A DNA stretch of 8,170 nt from an uncultured Faecalibacterium sp. Lineage in GTDB: Bacteria; Bacillota; Clostridia; Oscillospirales; Ruminococcaceae. The first letter of the stretch is position 1. Each line of letters begins with the position of its first letter. Positions 1-5,876 of this stretch are shown piece by piece. The stretch lies in the NCBI GenBank assembly GCA_937915335.1, contig CALDLZ010000304.1:1-8170 (forward strand), in the 5' to 3' direction. A program made the position numbers and the translations under genes. Under the pieces are notes generated by a model. The model was given only the letters and a program-made list of their open reading frames with translations. It was not told the DNA's origin and searched no databases.

Positions 1-1
1 G

Positions 2-592
2 CGGGAGATGCTGGAAGATCTCTGGCGGCGGCGAATCCCCGGCTCCAACGAGTTTGAACCGCTTGGCACCATGAACGTGGACAGAATCGACATGAAGAAG
101 CTGCTGGGCAAGAGCGGGCAGGGCGATTATGGAACGGTGGGCTACCTCTACGGACACAAGGAGCGGCTGTGGGTGGAAACGGCCAACCTGCGCCCGGCCA
201 TTGAGCAGGCCCCAAACGATGGCCGATGGAGCCGGAAGCAGTTACGGGAAGCCTGCGGGGAAAAGCAGAACGACACCAAGTGGTGGGAGCAGCGGTTCCC
301 GGGCTGGACGATGGAAAAGTGCATCGTGCTGGAACCTGGCGGGCTGCATGAGAGCCCGGCACGGGAAGGCACCGGCTGGGAACGGCTGGAACCGCAATGT
401 TATGTGATCCTGCGGAGACGTGACGCTGTACGCCGAGAAGGGCAAGGATATTGTGTGTGCTGCCGTAAGCACCCTGATGCAGACACTGGCATACAGCCTG
501 GACGTAGGGGACGGCGGTGCCGTAGCCACGGTGAACCAGAGCGGCGGCAGAAACAGCCTGGTGGTACAGGCGGCACAGGGATGCGACAATGA
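2..592 (+). CDS. C-terminal part of a phage head protein (possibly portal), frame-disrupted near 405-418
   Basis: The frame is open from the left edge, so the gene is 5'-partial; the first in-window Met codon, at 8, is probably internal. Residues up to about nt 412 look like a real protein: a basic start (LWRRRIPGSNEFEPLGTMN), then mixed charged and aromatic sequence with WWEQRFPGW. No family is recognised from sequence alone. Its position just before protease, scaffold and capsid genes is where a portal or minor head protein normally ends, hence the tentative call. From about nt 413 to the stop at 590-592 this frame turns Arg/Gly/Cys-rich and looks like a shadow of the protease frame that starts at 420. 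The real reading therefore seems to leave this frame near 405-418. There is no stop in this frame before the protease domain, giving a 173-nt out-of-frame overlap that is unlikely for two intact genes. A single-base indel, a sequence error or recoding could explain it. Confidence 0.5.
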   Translation, partial: REMLEDLWRRRIPGSNEFEPLGTMNVDRIDMKKLLGKSGQGDYGTVGYLYGHKERLWVETANLRPAIEQAPNDGRWSRKQLREACGEKQNDTKWWEQRFPGWTMEKCIVLEPGGLHESPAREGTGWERLEPQCYVILRRRDAVRREGQGYCVCCRKHPDADTGIQPGRRGRRCRSHGEPERRQKQPGGTGGTGMRQ

Positions 593-1847
593 CGCGAAGT
601 TTGAGCTGGTGATGGACGGGCTGTATCTGCTGGCTGAACAGTACCCGGCGTATGTGCGGTTCATCAACCTGCACGCTGAAAAGGCGGACAACATCAATTT
701 GCAGCTGTTCGCTGAGGGCGGCGGTGCGGCGGGCGGGGACGGTGCGCCCTCTCAGTCCGCTGGCGCGGACAGCTCTCCCAAAGGGAGAGCCAACGCATCT
801 GCGGGGGCAGCGGCAGCGAACGGGGAAGGCTCCGGCATTGAGCTGCCCGCCCTGCGGCCGGCGGAAGAGCGGCTGGCACGGAGAAGCGGGGTGCTGAAAC
901 GAACGGCGAAGGCTGACAGAGCAGCATCTGACGGAGAAGAACCCCTCAGTCAGCGCAAAGGCGCTGACAGCCCCCCTAATAGTGGGGCCCTTGGCAGTGA
1001 GGAAAAGTCTGAGCTGGATGATGAAGGAGCTGCGGACGGAAAAGCGGCAGAGAGCGAGGGCGACAGCAGCCAGGACGGCGAGGAGAAGGGCGAAGGCAAG
1101 GCCAAGAGCCCGGAGGAGCGGCGGAAAGCCTTTGGAGAGCTGCTGCGGGGCGAGTACAGCGACCTTGCCGAGGAGCTGATGCAGCGGGCTGTGGAAGAGG
1201 CGACCCGGCGGCTGGAGACCAGCCCCGAGATGAACGACCTGATGGCCGCGCTGGGCGAAAAATACGGCACGGATGCCGCCGACCTGAAAACGCTGACGGC
1301 TGCGATCCGGAACGGCGAAGTGAAGGACGACGATTACTACGAGAAACTGGCCATGGAAAAGGGCGTTTCCACCAAGACCGCCCGGGAACTGGACAAGCTG
1401 GAAAGCCAGAACAAGCACCTGACCGAACAACAGCAGATGATCCAGCAGATGGAGCGCCAGCGTGCCCAGCAGGCCCGCATTGCGGAGATCCAGGAGGGCT
1501 GGAACCGGGAGGCTGAGGCCCTGAAAGCCCAGTACCCCGACTTCAATATGTCCGAGGTGCTGGCAAACCCCGAGATCGAAGCCATGATGCGGATGGGCGT
1601 TCCCATGACGAAGGCCTACCAGGCCGTGTACTTTGACCACATCCTGAAACAGCAGCAGGCCGCCACGGCCCAACAGGTACAGGAGGGCGTGGTGAACCGC
1701 ATCCAGCAGCGCAACGCCCGGCCCAGCGAGAATGGCACCCGGCCCGGCGGCGCTGTGCAGACCAAAATTGACGTATCCCACATGACCCGCAAGGAAATGG
1801 AAGAGATGGAAAAGCGGGTGGCAAGGGGAGAAGTGATTGTGTTGTAG
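420..1847 (+). CDS. Prp-like cysteine protease fused to phage scaffold protein
   Basis: Residues 4-81 resemble the ribosomal-processing cysteine protease Prp (YsxB): YAEKGKDIVCAAVSTL contains the catalytic Cys (Cys13), and FELVMDGLYLLAEQYPAYVR is the typical C-terminal helix. Residues 93-101 (NLQLFAEGG) match a Prp cleavage motif, with the expected cut after Phe97. Residues 98-235 are an acidic Ala/Gly/Ser/Glu linker carrying two repeat-derived peptides (110-124 and 175-192). Residues 235-475 are a classical scaffold: RRKAFGELLRGEYSDLAE, a coiled coil at about 325-360, YPDFN, RPSENG, and a MTRKEMEEMEKRVARGEVIVL-type tail. The scaffold guides capsid assembly and is normally removed on maturation. 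The listed start is GTG at 420. Its only Shine-Dalgarno-like GGAG (414-417) lies 2 nt away, which is too close, and the usual Prp N-terminus with its GHA histidine is missing. The start is therefore doubtful and probably reflects the upstream frame break. The capsid gene follows after one repeat element. Confidence 0.85.
   Translation: MTLYAEKGKDIVCAAVSTLMQTLAYSLDVGDGGAVATVNQSGGRNSLVVQAAQGCDNDAKFELVMDGLYLLAEQYPAYVRFINLHAEKADNINLQLFAEGGGAAGGDGAPSQSAGADSSPKGRANASAGAAAANGEGSGIELPALRPAEERLARRSGVLKRTAKADRAASDGEEPLSQRKGADSPPNSGALGSEEKSELDDEGAADGKAAESEGDSSQDGEEKGEGKAKSPEERRKAFGELLRGEYSDLAEELMQRAVEEATRRLETSPEMNDLMAALGEKYGTDAADLKTLTAAIRNGEVKDDDYYEKLAMEKGVSTKTARELDKLESQNKHLTEQQQMIQQMERQRAQQARIAEIQEGWNREAEALKAQYPDFNMSEVLANPEIEAMMRMGVPMTKAYQAVYFDHILKQQQAATAQQVQEGVVNRIQQRNARPSENGTRPGGAVQTKIDVSHMTRKEMEEMEKRVARGEVIVL
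696..722 (+). other. Predicted Prp-type cleavage motif NLQLF/AEGG between protease and scaffold
   Basis: These codons give NLQLFAEGG. It resembles the N-terminal extension of Firmicutes ribosomal protein L27 (LNLQFFA), which Prp cuts after the second Phe, and the LDLQMFA at the start of the capsid protein in this window. The predicted cut is between 710 and 711 (Phe97/Ala98). Cleavage would free the scaffold from the protease domain. The motif is visible; that it is cleaved is inferred. Confidence 0.65.
747..791 (+). repeat. Palindromic repeat element inside the scaffold CDS (copy A)
   Basis: CCCTCTCAG (747-755) is followed by a 6-bp hairpin, GTCCGC (755-760) with GCGGAC (765-770), and then by GCTCTCCC (772-779), an AAA loop and GGGAGAGC (783-790). 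It has the same plan as the intergenic copies but is read in frame as PSQSAGADSSPKGRA (residues 110-124 of the scaffold ORF). The surrounding linker is low-complexity and so probably tolerant of insertion. Confidence 0.8.
942..996 (+). repeat. Palindromic repeat element inside the scaffold CDS (copy B)
   Basis: CCCCTCAG leads into an 8-bp perfect hairpin, GTCAGCGC (949-956), loop AAAG, GCGCTGAC (961-968). A second C-run/G-run hairpin around an AT-rich loop follows (CCCCCCTAATAGTGGGG, 971-987), ending GCCCTTGGCA. It is translated in frame as residues 175-192, PLSQRKGADSPPNSGALG. The 31 nt at 966-996 recur exactly at 6982-7012. This is a sub-type of the family in which the CTCCCCC/GGGGGAG hairpin is replaced by the TAATAGT version. 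Confidence 0.8.
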
Positions 1848-1920
1848 CCCTCTCAGCGCGCAATGCACCTGCGGTGCAGTTGCTTGCAGCTCCCCCGAAG
1901 GGGGAGCCCTGCTTAGAGGA
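1848..1920 (+). repeat. Intergenic palindromic repeat element (copy C, 73 nt)
   Basis: It begins at the base after the TAG stop of the scaffold gene. CCCTCTCAG leads into a long hairpin: TGCACC (1864-1869), loop TGC, GGTGCA (1873-1878), extended by GCAA/TTGC (1860-1863 with 1880-1883, one bulged G). Then come GCTCCCCC, loop GA and GGGGGAGC, and the tail CCTGCTTAGAGGA. The first 51 nt and last 16 nt are identical to the copy at 5679-5865. There is no U-run after the hairpins, so it does not look like an intrinsic terminator. Confidence 0.88.
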
Positions 1921-1944
1921 AATATAAATTAACAGGAGGAAGCT
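1921..1944 (+). promoter_or_regulatory. AT-rich leader and strong ribosome binding site of the capsid gene
   Basis: A short A/T-rich stretch (AATATAAATTAA) directly after the repeat element is followed by AGGAGGA (1934-1940), 4 nt before the ATG at 1945. An unstructured leader with a near-perfect Shine-Dalgarno suits the most highly made virion protein. TATAAA (1923-1928) resembles a -10 box, but no convincing -35 lies upstream, so a promoter is not called. Confidence 0.6.
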
Positions 1945-2973
1945 ATGAAAGACAAGACCATGAAGCTGGATCTGCAGATGTTTGCAACGGCCAGCACCCA
2001 GAACCAGAACACCACCGGCGCGTCCGGCATGAGTGCCGAGATGAAAACCTTTTACGAGAAGCGTCTGATCGACCAGGCGGAGCCCGCCCTGGTGCACGAC
2101 CAGTTCGGCGACCCGTACCCCATCCCGGCCAACGGCGGCAAGACCATTGAGTTCCGCAAGTACGACAGCCTGCCCAAAGCCACCACCCCGCTGACCGAGG
2201 GCGTGACCCCGGACGGCCAGACCATGAACGTGAGCACCATCACCGCCGAGGTGAAGCAGTACGGCGGCTGGGTGCCCATTACCGACACGCTGCAGCTGAC
2301 CGCACTGGACAACAACATCGTGCAGGCGACCAAGATCATTGCCAGCCAGGCGGGCCGCACCCTGGACACCATCGTGCGTGATGTGCTGGCGGGCGGCACC
2401 AACGTCATCTATGCTCCCAAGATCGGCGAGGGCGGTGCAGAAACTCCGGTTGCCAGCCGTACAGCTCTGGACACCACCTGCCAGCTGACCAGCGACCTGA
2501 TCGCCCGTGCCGCCACCCAGCTGAAGGCCATGAACGCTGACCCCATCGGTGCCAGCTTTGTGGGCATCATCCACCCTTACGTTTCCTATGACCTGCGCCG
2601 TGACCCGGCCTGGATCGACGTGCACAAGTACGCCCAGCCCGACGAGATCTACAACGGCGAGATCGGCACCCTGCACGGCATCCGCTTTGTGGAGACCAGC
2701 GAGGCGAAGATCTGGAAGGGCGACGGCTGCCCGGCGGGCCTGGCCGTGTTCAGCACCCTGATCCTGGGTGCCCACGCATACGGCTCTACCGAGATCGAGG
2801 GCGGCGGCCTGGAGCACATCGTGAAGCAGCTGGGCTACGGCGACGACCCCCTGAACCAGCGCGCGTCCGTGGGCTGGAAGGCACACAAGACCGCTGAGCG
2901 TCTGGTGGAGCAGTACATGGTGCGCATTGAGAGCTGCAGCGCACGGTACAGTGGGACGGCTGAGGCGAACTAA
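1945..2973 (+). CDS. N4-gp56 family major capsid protein
   Basis: This 342-residue protein forms the icosahedral head shell. It is recognised by the order of family features: GKTIEFRKYDSLPKATTPLTEG, GGWVPITDTLQLTALDNN, the helix AGRTLDTIVRDVLAGGTNV, HPYVSYDLR, and the C-terminal YGSTEIEGGGLEHIVKQLG then DPLNQRASVGWKAHKTAERL. The N-terminus, MKDKTMKLDLQMFATAST, contains a Prp-type processing motif with the expected cut after Phe13, so the mature chain would start at Ala14. The ATG at 1945 is chosen because AGGAGGA ends 4 nt upstream; ATG 1960 is possible but has no ribosome binding site of its own. It lies directly downstream of the scaffold gene, the usual order. The length is within the normal range for the family and no disruption is seen. 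Confidence 0.94.
   Translation: MKDKTMKLDLQMFATASTQNQNTTGASGMSAEMKTFYEKRLIDQAEPALVHDQFGDPYPIPANGGKTIEFRKYDSLPKATTPLTEGVTPDGQTMNVSTITAEVKQYGGWVPITDTLQLTALDNNIVQATKIIASQAGRTLDTIVRDVLAGGTNVIYAPKIGEGGAETPVASRTALDTTCQLTSDLIARAATQLKAMNADPIGASFVGIIHPYVSYDLRRDPAWIDVHKYAQPDEIYNGEIGTLHGIRFVETSEAKIWKGDGCPAGLAVFSTLILGAHAYGSTEIEGGGLEHIVKQLGYGDDPLNQRASVGWKAHKTAERLVEQYMVRIESCSARYSGTAEAN
1966..1986 (+). other. Predicted Prp-type cleavage motif LDLQMF/A in the capsid N-terminus
   Basis: The codons give LDLQMFA (residues 8-14), the same pattern as NLQLFA in the scaffold ORF and LNLQFFA in ribosomal protein L27 of Firmicutes. The predicted cut is between Phe13 and Ala14. The motif is seen; cleavage is inferred by analogy with S. 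aureus Prp and phage 80alpha. Confidence 0.65.
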
Positions 2974-2987
2974 GGAGGAATAAGGAT

Positions 2988-3206
2988 ATGGCAGAGACAA
3001 AGAAAAAGACCGAGACGATCCGGCTGTTCAGCGACGGCGGGAAGTACAAGGGCGACCTGTTCGTGAGCGTGAACGGTGTGAACTACCAGATCAAGCGCGG
3101 CGTGAACGTGGAAGTGCCCCCGGAAGTGGCGGAGGTCATCCGCCACAGCCAGGAGCAGGACGATCAGACCGCCGCCCGCATGGAAGAGCTGGCAGCAAAG
3201 AATTAA
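2988..3206 (+). CDS. Small conserved-type protein following the capsid gene
   Basis: This 72-residue protein has no assigned function. It starts with a Lys/Glu-rich segment (MAETKKKTETIRLF), followed by a short beta-rich core (KGDLFVSVNGVNYQIKRGVNVEVPPEVAEVI) and a charged helical end. Small proteins with a 'VSVNG...RGVxVEVP..VAEVI' pattern are commonly found directly after phage capsid genes. A decoration or head-stabilising role is possible but not shown. AAGGAGG (2972-2978) overlaps the capsid stop codon and lies 9 nt before the ATG, so the gene is probably translated from the same transcript as the capsid gene. A repeat element begins 3 nt after its stop. Confidence 0.85.
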   Translation: MAETKKKTETIRLFSDGGKYKGDLFVSVNGVNYQIKRGVNVEVPPEVAEVIRHSQEQDDQTAARMEELAAKN

Positions 3207-3209
3207 GAA

Positions 3210-3282
3210 CCCTCTCAGTGCGCAGTCCGGCATGGCCGGAGCTGCTTACAGCTCCCCCGAGGGGGGAGCCCTGCTTAGATGA
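3210..3282 (+). repeat. Intergenic palindromic repeat element (copy D, 73 nt)
   Basis: It has exactly the same length as copy C and starts 3 nt after a stop codon. The hairpin TCCGGC (3226-3231), ATG, GCCGGA (3235-3240), extended by GCAG/CTGC, replaces TGCACC/GGTGCA of copy C, so both arms changed while pairing was kept. The second hairpin GCTCCCCC/GGGGGAGC and the tail CCTGCTTAGATGA are conserved. Confidence 0.87.
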
Positions 3283-3284
3283 AT

Positions 3285-3328
3285 CCCCCGGCCCGGCGGC
3301 ACACGCTGTGCCGGGGGTTATTTGTTTG
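3285..3328 (+). terminator. Probable intrinsic terminator between two virion genes
   Basis: A strong GC hairpin, CGGCACA (3297-3303), loop CGC, TGTGCCG (3307-3313), has further C-run/G-run pairing outside it (CCCCCGGC at 3285-3292 can also pair with GCCGGGGG at 3310-3317). It is followed by TTATTTGTTTG. The U-run is interrupted, so termination may be partial. It lies 3' of the capsid and small-protein genes and could lower expression of the tail genes relative to the capsid. Confidence 0.65.
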
Positions 3329-3343
3329 ATAGGAGGTTGACAA

Positions 3344-3736
3344 ATGACGGTAGGAAAGGCGATAGAAACGGCCGACCGGCTGCGGCCCAACAACGGGTTT
3401 GACCGTGAGCTGAAGATCTTATGGTTACGGCAGGCGGATGCCGGTTTGAGAAAGAGCGTGGTGGCCAAGAGCGACACCATCGACTATGACGCTGTGGGTG
3501 CGGACATCTTATACGACCGGGAACAGGAGCTTTTGCGGCAGGACGCGGACCTGCTGCTGCCAGAGCCATACGATGACTACTACGCCCACTATCTGGCGGC
3601 CCAGATGGACGCGGCGCTGGGCGAGACCGACCGTTATGCCAACGAAATGCAGATGGCCAACGAGCGCCAGCAGGATTTTGCGGTATGGTGCCGTCACACC
3701 TATCTGCCCAGGATGAACACCAAGTGGAGGTACTGA
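3344..3736 (+). CDS. Head-tail adaptor/connector-like protein (gp6-like position)
   Basis: This 130-residue, mostly helical protein begins MTVGKAIETADRLRPNN, continues DRELKILWLRQADAGLRKSV, and has a middle segment DADLLLPEPYDDYYAHYLAAQMDAALGE and then DRYANEMQMANERQQDFAVW. This pattern (an N-terminal helix with 'LRPN', then 'LL.PEPYD..Y..YL.AQ.D...GE..RY.N') is that of small adaptor proteins placed just after capsid genes in many Firmicutes phages, thought to bind below the portal during head completion. The assignment rests on pattern recall and position. AGGAGG (3331-3336) lies 7 nt before the ATG. The stop at 3734-3736 is one base from the next ATG, and the next gene's ribosome binding site lies inside this gene, so the two are translationally linked. 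Confidence 0.7.
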   Translation: MTVGKAIETADRLRPNNGFDRELKILWLRQADAGLRKSVVAKSDTIDYDAVGADILYDREQELLRQDADLLLPEPYDDYYAHYLAAQMDAALGETDRYANEMQMANERQQDFAVWCRHTYLPRMNTKWRY

Positions 3737-3737
3737 G

Positions 3738-5678
3738 ATGGCGCTGCCAAGCTTATACAGCATTTCGACGGGCAAGAGCATCCAGACGGCCTTTGGCGGC
3801 CTGAACGAGAGCTATGCCTGTGCCGAGGCGGAATTTACCGAGATGAAGAACTTTTCCAGCCGTGGCTACCCGGCCTTACAGACCCGGACACCCCGGCGCA
3901 CCATGCGGGCTATGGCAGGCTGCAACGGGATGTACCACCTGAACGGGCTGCTGCTGTGCGAGGGCACGACCTTGCGCTACAAAGAGGACAGCGAGGACGA
4001 TGTGACCACTGCCGCCGCCGGTGGGGAGATCGTGCTGGAAAACGCCGTGGAGAACAGCGAGAAGATTATGATCGGCATGGGCACGAAGATCCTGATCTGG
4101 CCGGATGCAAAAAGTTTTGACACGGCCACCGGCAAGCTGGAAGCGCTGGGCGCTGAGTGGAGCCAGAGCGGCACCGTGACCATTGCCCCCTGCGACGCTG
4201 GCGGCAAGACCTACACCGTGAGCAGCGTGGGCACCACGGAACCTTCCAGCCCGGCGGACGGGGCGCTGTTTTTGAAGCAGAACTCCTCTAGCAGCAAGTG
4301 GGCCTATGTGAACGTGCTGGAGCAGTACGATGCCAAGAGCGGCAAGTGGGCGGAGATCTTGCTGAACAACGTGAAGATGACCCTGCCCGGTCTGGCCGCC
4401 GCAGGCTTCAAGAAGGGTGACACCATCACCGTGGAGAACGTGCCCGGGCTGGTGGAGGAATACCTGGCCGGGGGCGTGAACGGCGAGGTGAGCATTGAGC
4501 GGATGGACGGGGACAGCATCGTGCTGACCGGAAGCCCGAAAACCGAGAGCGCCCGCTACTACGGCAGCTTTACCGTGACGGAGGGCGGCACGACCTGGAA
4601 GAGCCTGAACAACAGCGAGAGCGCCACGGCCAGCGGGGTGACCATTACCGCCAAGCGGCGGGTGCCCAAGCTGGAATACGTGACCGAAAACGCCAACCGT
4701 GTCTGGGGCTGCAACAGCGAGGAGAACGTCATTTACAGCTGCAAGCTGGGCGACCCGACGAACTGGTTTTCGTACCGGGGCATCACCTCGGACAGCTACG
4801 CCGTGAACGTGGGCAGTGACGGCCCGTTTACCGGTGCCGCCACCTGCATGGGCTATGTGCTGTTCTTCAAGGAAAACTGCCTGCACAAGGTGTACGGCAG
4901 CCGCCCGGCGGACTATCAGCTGGTGAGCGTGCAGTGCCGCGGCGTGGCAAAGCAGGCCAGCAAAAGCATGTGCGTGCTGGCGGAAGTGCTGTACTACCTT
5001 TCCCCCGACGGCGTGATGGCCTGGGACGGCAGCCTGCCCGTGAAGATCAGCGGCGTGCTGGACAACACCTGGCTGATGAACGTGCGGGGAGCCGTGGGCG
5101 GCGTGCTGGACACCCGGTATTACCTGCATCTGCGGGTGCCGGGCCGGAGTGAAAACCGGCTGCTGGTCTACGACACCGAGCGGCAGCTGTGGCACGAAGA
5201 GGACACGGCGGCGGAACAGGGAACCTCCGGCTGGGCCATGTGCTCCACCGGACGGCAGCTTTACCAGTGGGACGGCGTGAACCTGTGGGCCACCGAGCCC
5301 GAGCGGGAGAACGACCGGGACACCGACACGGCCAAGGCAAACCTGGAACAGAAGGTGGAGTTTGAGGCCGTGAGCGGCGACATCGGGTTGAACACCCCGG
5401 CGGACAAGTACATCAACCGGGTGTTCCTGCGGGTGGATGCCCTGACATACAGCGTTGTGGAGCTGCAGGCCAGCTATGACGGCGGGGCCTGGGAGACGCT
5501 GGGCCAGGCGGCAGTCCTGAACCGGTACACCCGTGTGAACCTGCCGTTCTACCCGACCCGGCACGACACCATGCGGCTGCGGATCAAAGGAACCGGACAG
5601 ATCGCTGTGCGGAGCATGGCGTTCTCTATGGCCGAGAGCCAGGGCAACCGGGTGCAGGGAGGAGAACCGAGGAGGTAA
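3738..5678 (+). CDS. Large tail/connector protein, beta-propeller type (tail tubular B / P22 gp10-like)
   Basis: This 646-residue, beta-rich protein has no signal peptide or membrane segment. The N-terminus, FGGLNESYACAEAEFTEMKNFSS followed by YPALQTRTPRR (residues 19-54), is the 'gathering' segment typical of short-tailed phage nozzle or stabilisation proteins. Repeated strands follow, with the signature RVWGCN (321-326) then LGDPTNWF (337-344), FFKENCLHKVYG (376-387) and YYLSPDGVMAWDG (419-431). RVWG...IY...LGDPTNW is a hallmark I associate with T7 gp12-like and P22 gp10-like tail proteins, which join head to tail or form the tail nozzle. Residues about 140-300 look like an extra beta domain inserted before the signature. 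GGAGGT (3726-3731) is 6 nt before the ATG. With an N4-gp56 capsid and no tape measure, sheath or tube gene visible, it supports a podovirus-like virion. The exact role is uncertain. Confidence 0.7.
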   Translation: MALPSLYSISTGKSIQTAFGGLNESYACAEAEFTEMKNFSSRGYPALQTRTPRRTMRAMAGCNGMYHLNGLLLCEGTTLRYKEDSEDDVTTAAAGGEIVLENAVENSEKIMIGMGTKILIWPDAKSFDTATGKLEALGAEWSQSGTVTIAPCDAGGKTYTVSSVGTTEPSSPADGALFLKQNSSSSKWAYVNVLEQYDAKSGKWAEILLNNVKMTLPGLAAAGFKKGDTITVENVPGLVEEYLAGGVNGEVSIERMDGDSIVLTGSPKTESARYYGSFTVTEGGTTWKSLNNSESATASGVTITAKRRVPKLEYVTENANRVWGCNSEENVIYSCKLGDPTNWFSYRGITSDSYAVNVGSDGPFTGAATCMGYVLFFKENCLHKVYGSRPADYQLVSVQCRGVAKQASKSMCVLAEVLYYLSPDGVMAWDGSLPVKISGVLDNTWLMNVRGAVGGVLDTRYYLHLRVPGRSENRLLVYDTERQLWHEEDTAAEQGTSGWAMCSTGRQLYQWDGVNLWATEPERENDRDTDTAKANLEQKVEFEAVSGDIGLNTPADKYINRVFLRVDALTYSVVELQASYDGGAWETLGQAAVLNRYTRVNLPFYPTRHDTMRLRIKGTGQIAVRSMAFSMAESQGNRVQGGEPRR

Positions 5679-5865
5679 CCCTCTCAGCGCGCAATGCACC
5701 TGCGGTGCAGTTGCTTGCAGCTCCCCCGAGAGAGCAACAGCAACGACCGCCGCCAGTGGCGGAAACAGGGAGGAACTGTTGGGGCAGCGGCCAGCAGGAC
5801 ACAAGCACAAAACTTTGTGCGAAGTGGGCGCTGGGAGCCGCAACCCGATAGCCCTGCTTAGAGGA
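5679..5865 (+). repeat. Intergenic palindromic repeat element interrupted by a 120-nt insert (copy E)
   Basis: It starts at the base after the TAA stop of the preceding gene. Positions 5679-5729 are identical to 1848-1898 of copy C, and 5850-5865 are identical to 1905-1920. The six bases AGGGGG of copy C are replaced by 120 nt. The outer arm GCTCCC (5720-5725) can still pair with GGGAGC (5833-5838) inside the insert, so the second hairpin may survive with a very large loop. Confidence 0.85.
5730..5849 (+). other. 120-nt structured insert within repeat copy E
   Basis: No ORF fits this stretch. It holds three short inverted repeats in a row: CCGCC-AGT-GGCGG (5750-5762), CTGTTGG (5776-5782) with CCAGCAG (5791-5797, one G-U pair), and GCACAA-AACT-TTGTGC (5805-5820). 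Enclosed by GCTCCC/GGGAGC, this would fold as a multi-branched RNA. It could be a small mobile repeat, a longer variant of the element, or a structured RNA. I do not recognise a known RNA family. Confidence 0.55.
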
Positions 5866-5870
5866 AGGAG
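5860..5870 (+). promoter_or_regulatory. Ribosome binding site fused to the end of repeat copy E
   Basis: AGAGGAAGGAG joins the conserved repeat tail (TTAGAGGA) to an AAGGAG Shine-Dalgarno 6 nt before the ATG at 5877. The repeat's end therefore contributes to the translation start, and folding of the element could affect access to it. Confidence 0.6.
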
Positions 5871-5876
5871 ATTTAT

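Noticed and set aside
397..423. ATG at 397 as the true protease start
   Set aside because: That frame reaches TGA at 421-423 after eight codons and does not join the Prp-like frame without a shift.
1890..1907. CTCCCCC/GGGGGAG hairpins of the repeat elements as intrinsic terminators
   Set aside because: No run of T follows any copy; the bases after the hairpin are CCTGCTTAGA or CCAAGAG. A weak or factor-dependent effect cannot be excluded.
1543..3000. 485-residue open frame on the - strand over the scaffold end and capsid gene
   Set aside because: It is antisense to a clearly recognised capsid gene. Its His/Gly/Ala/Leu-rich, low-pattern composition is typical of the complement of GC-rich coding DNA, and it runs through the repeat element.
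3337..3342. TTGACA as a promoter -35 box
   Set aside because: It lies between the Shine-Dalgarno and the ATG at 3344, and no -10 box is found about 17 nt downstream.
3876..5843. 655-residue open frame on the - strand over the large tail protein
   Set aside because: It is a shadow of the propeller-like gene. The composition is repetitive His/Gln/Val/Ala, no domain is recognised, and part of it is the complement of the repeat copy and its insert.
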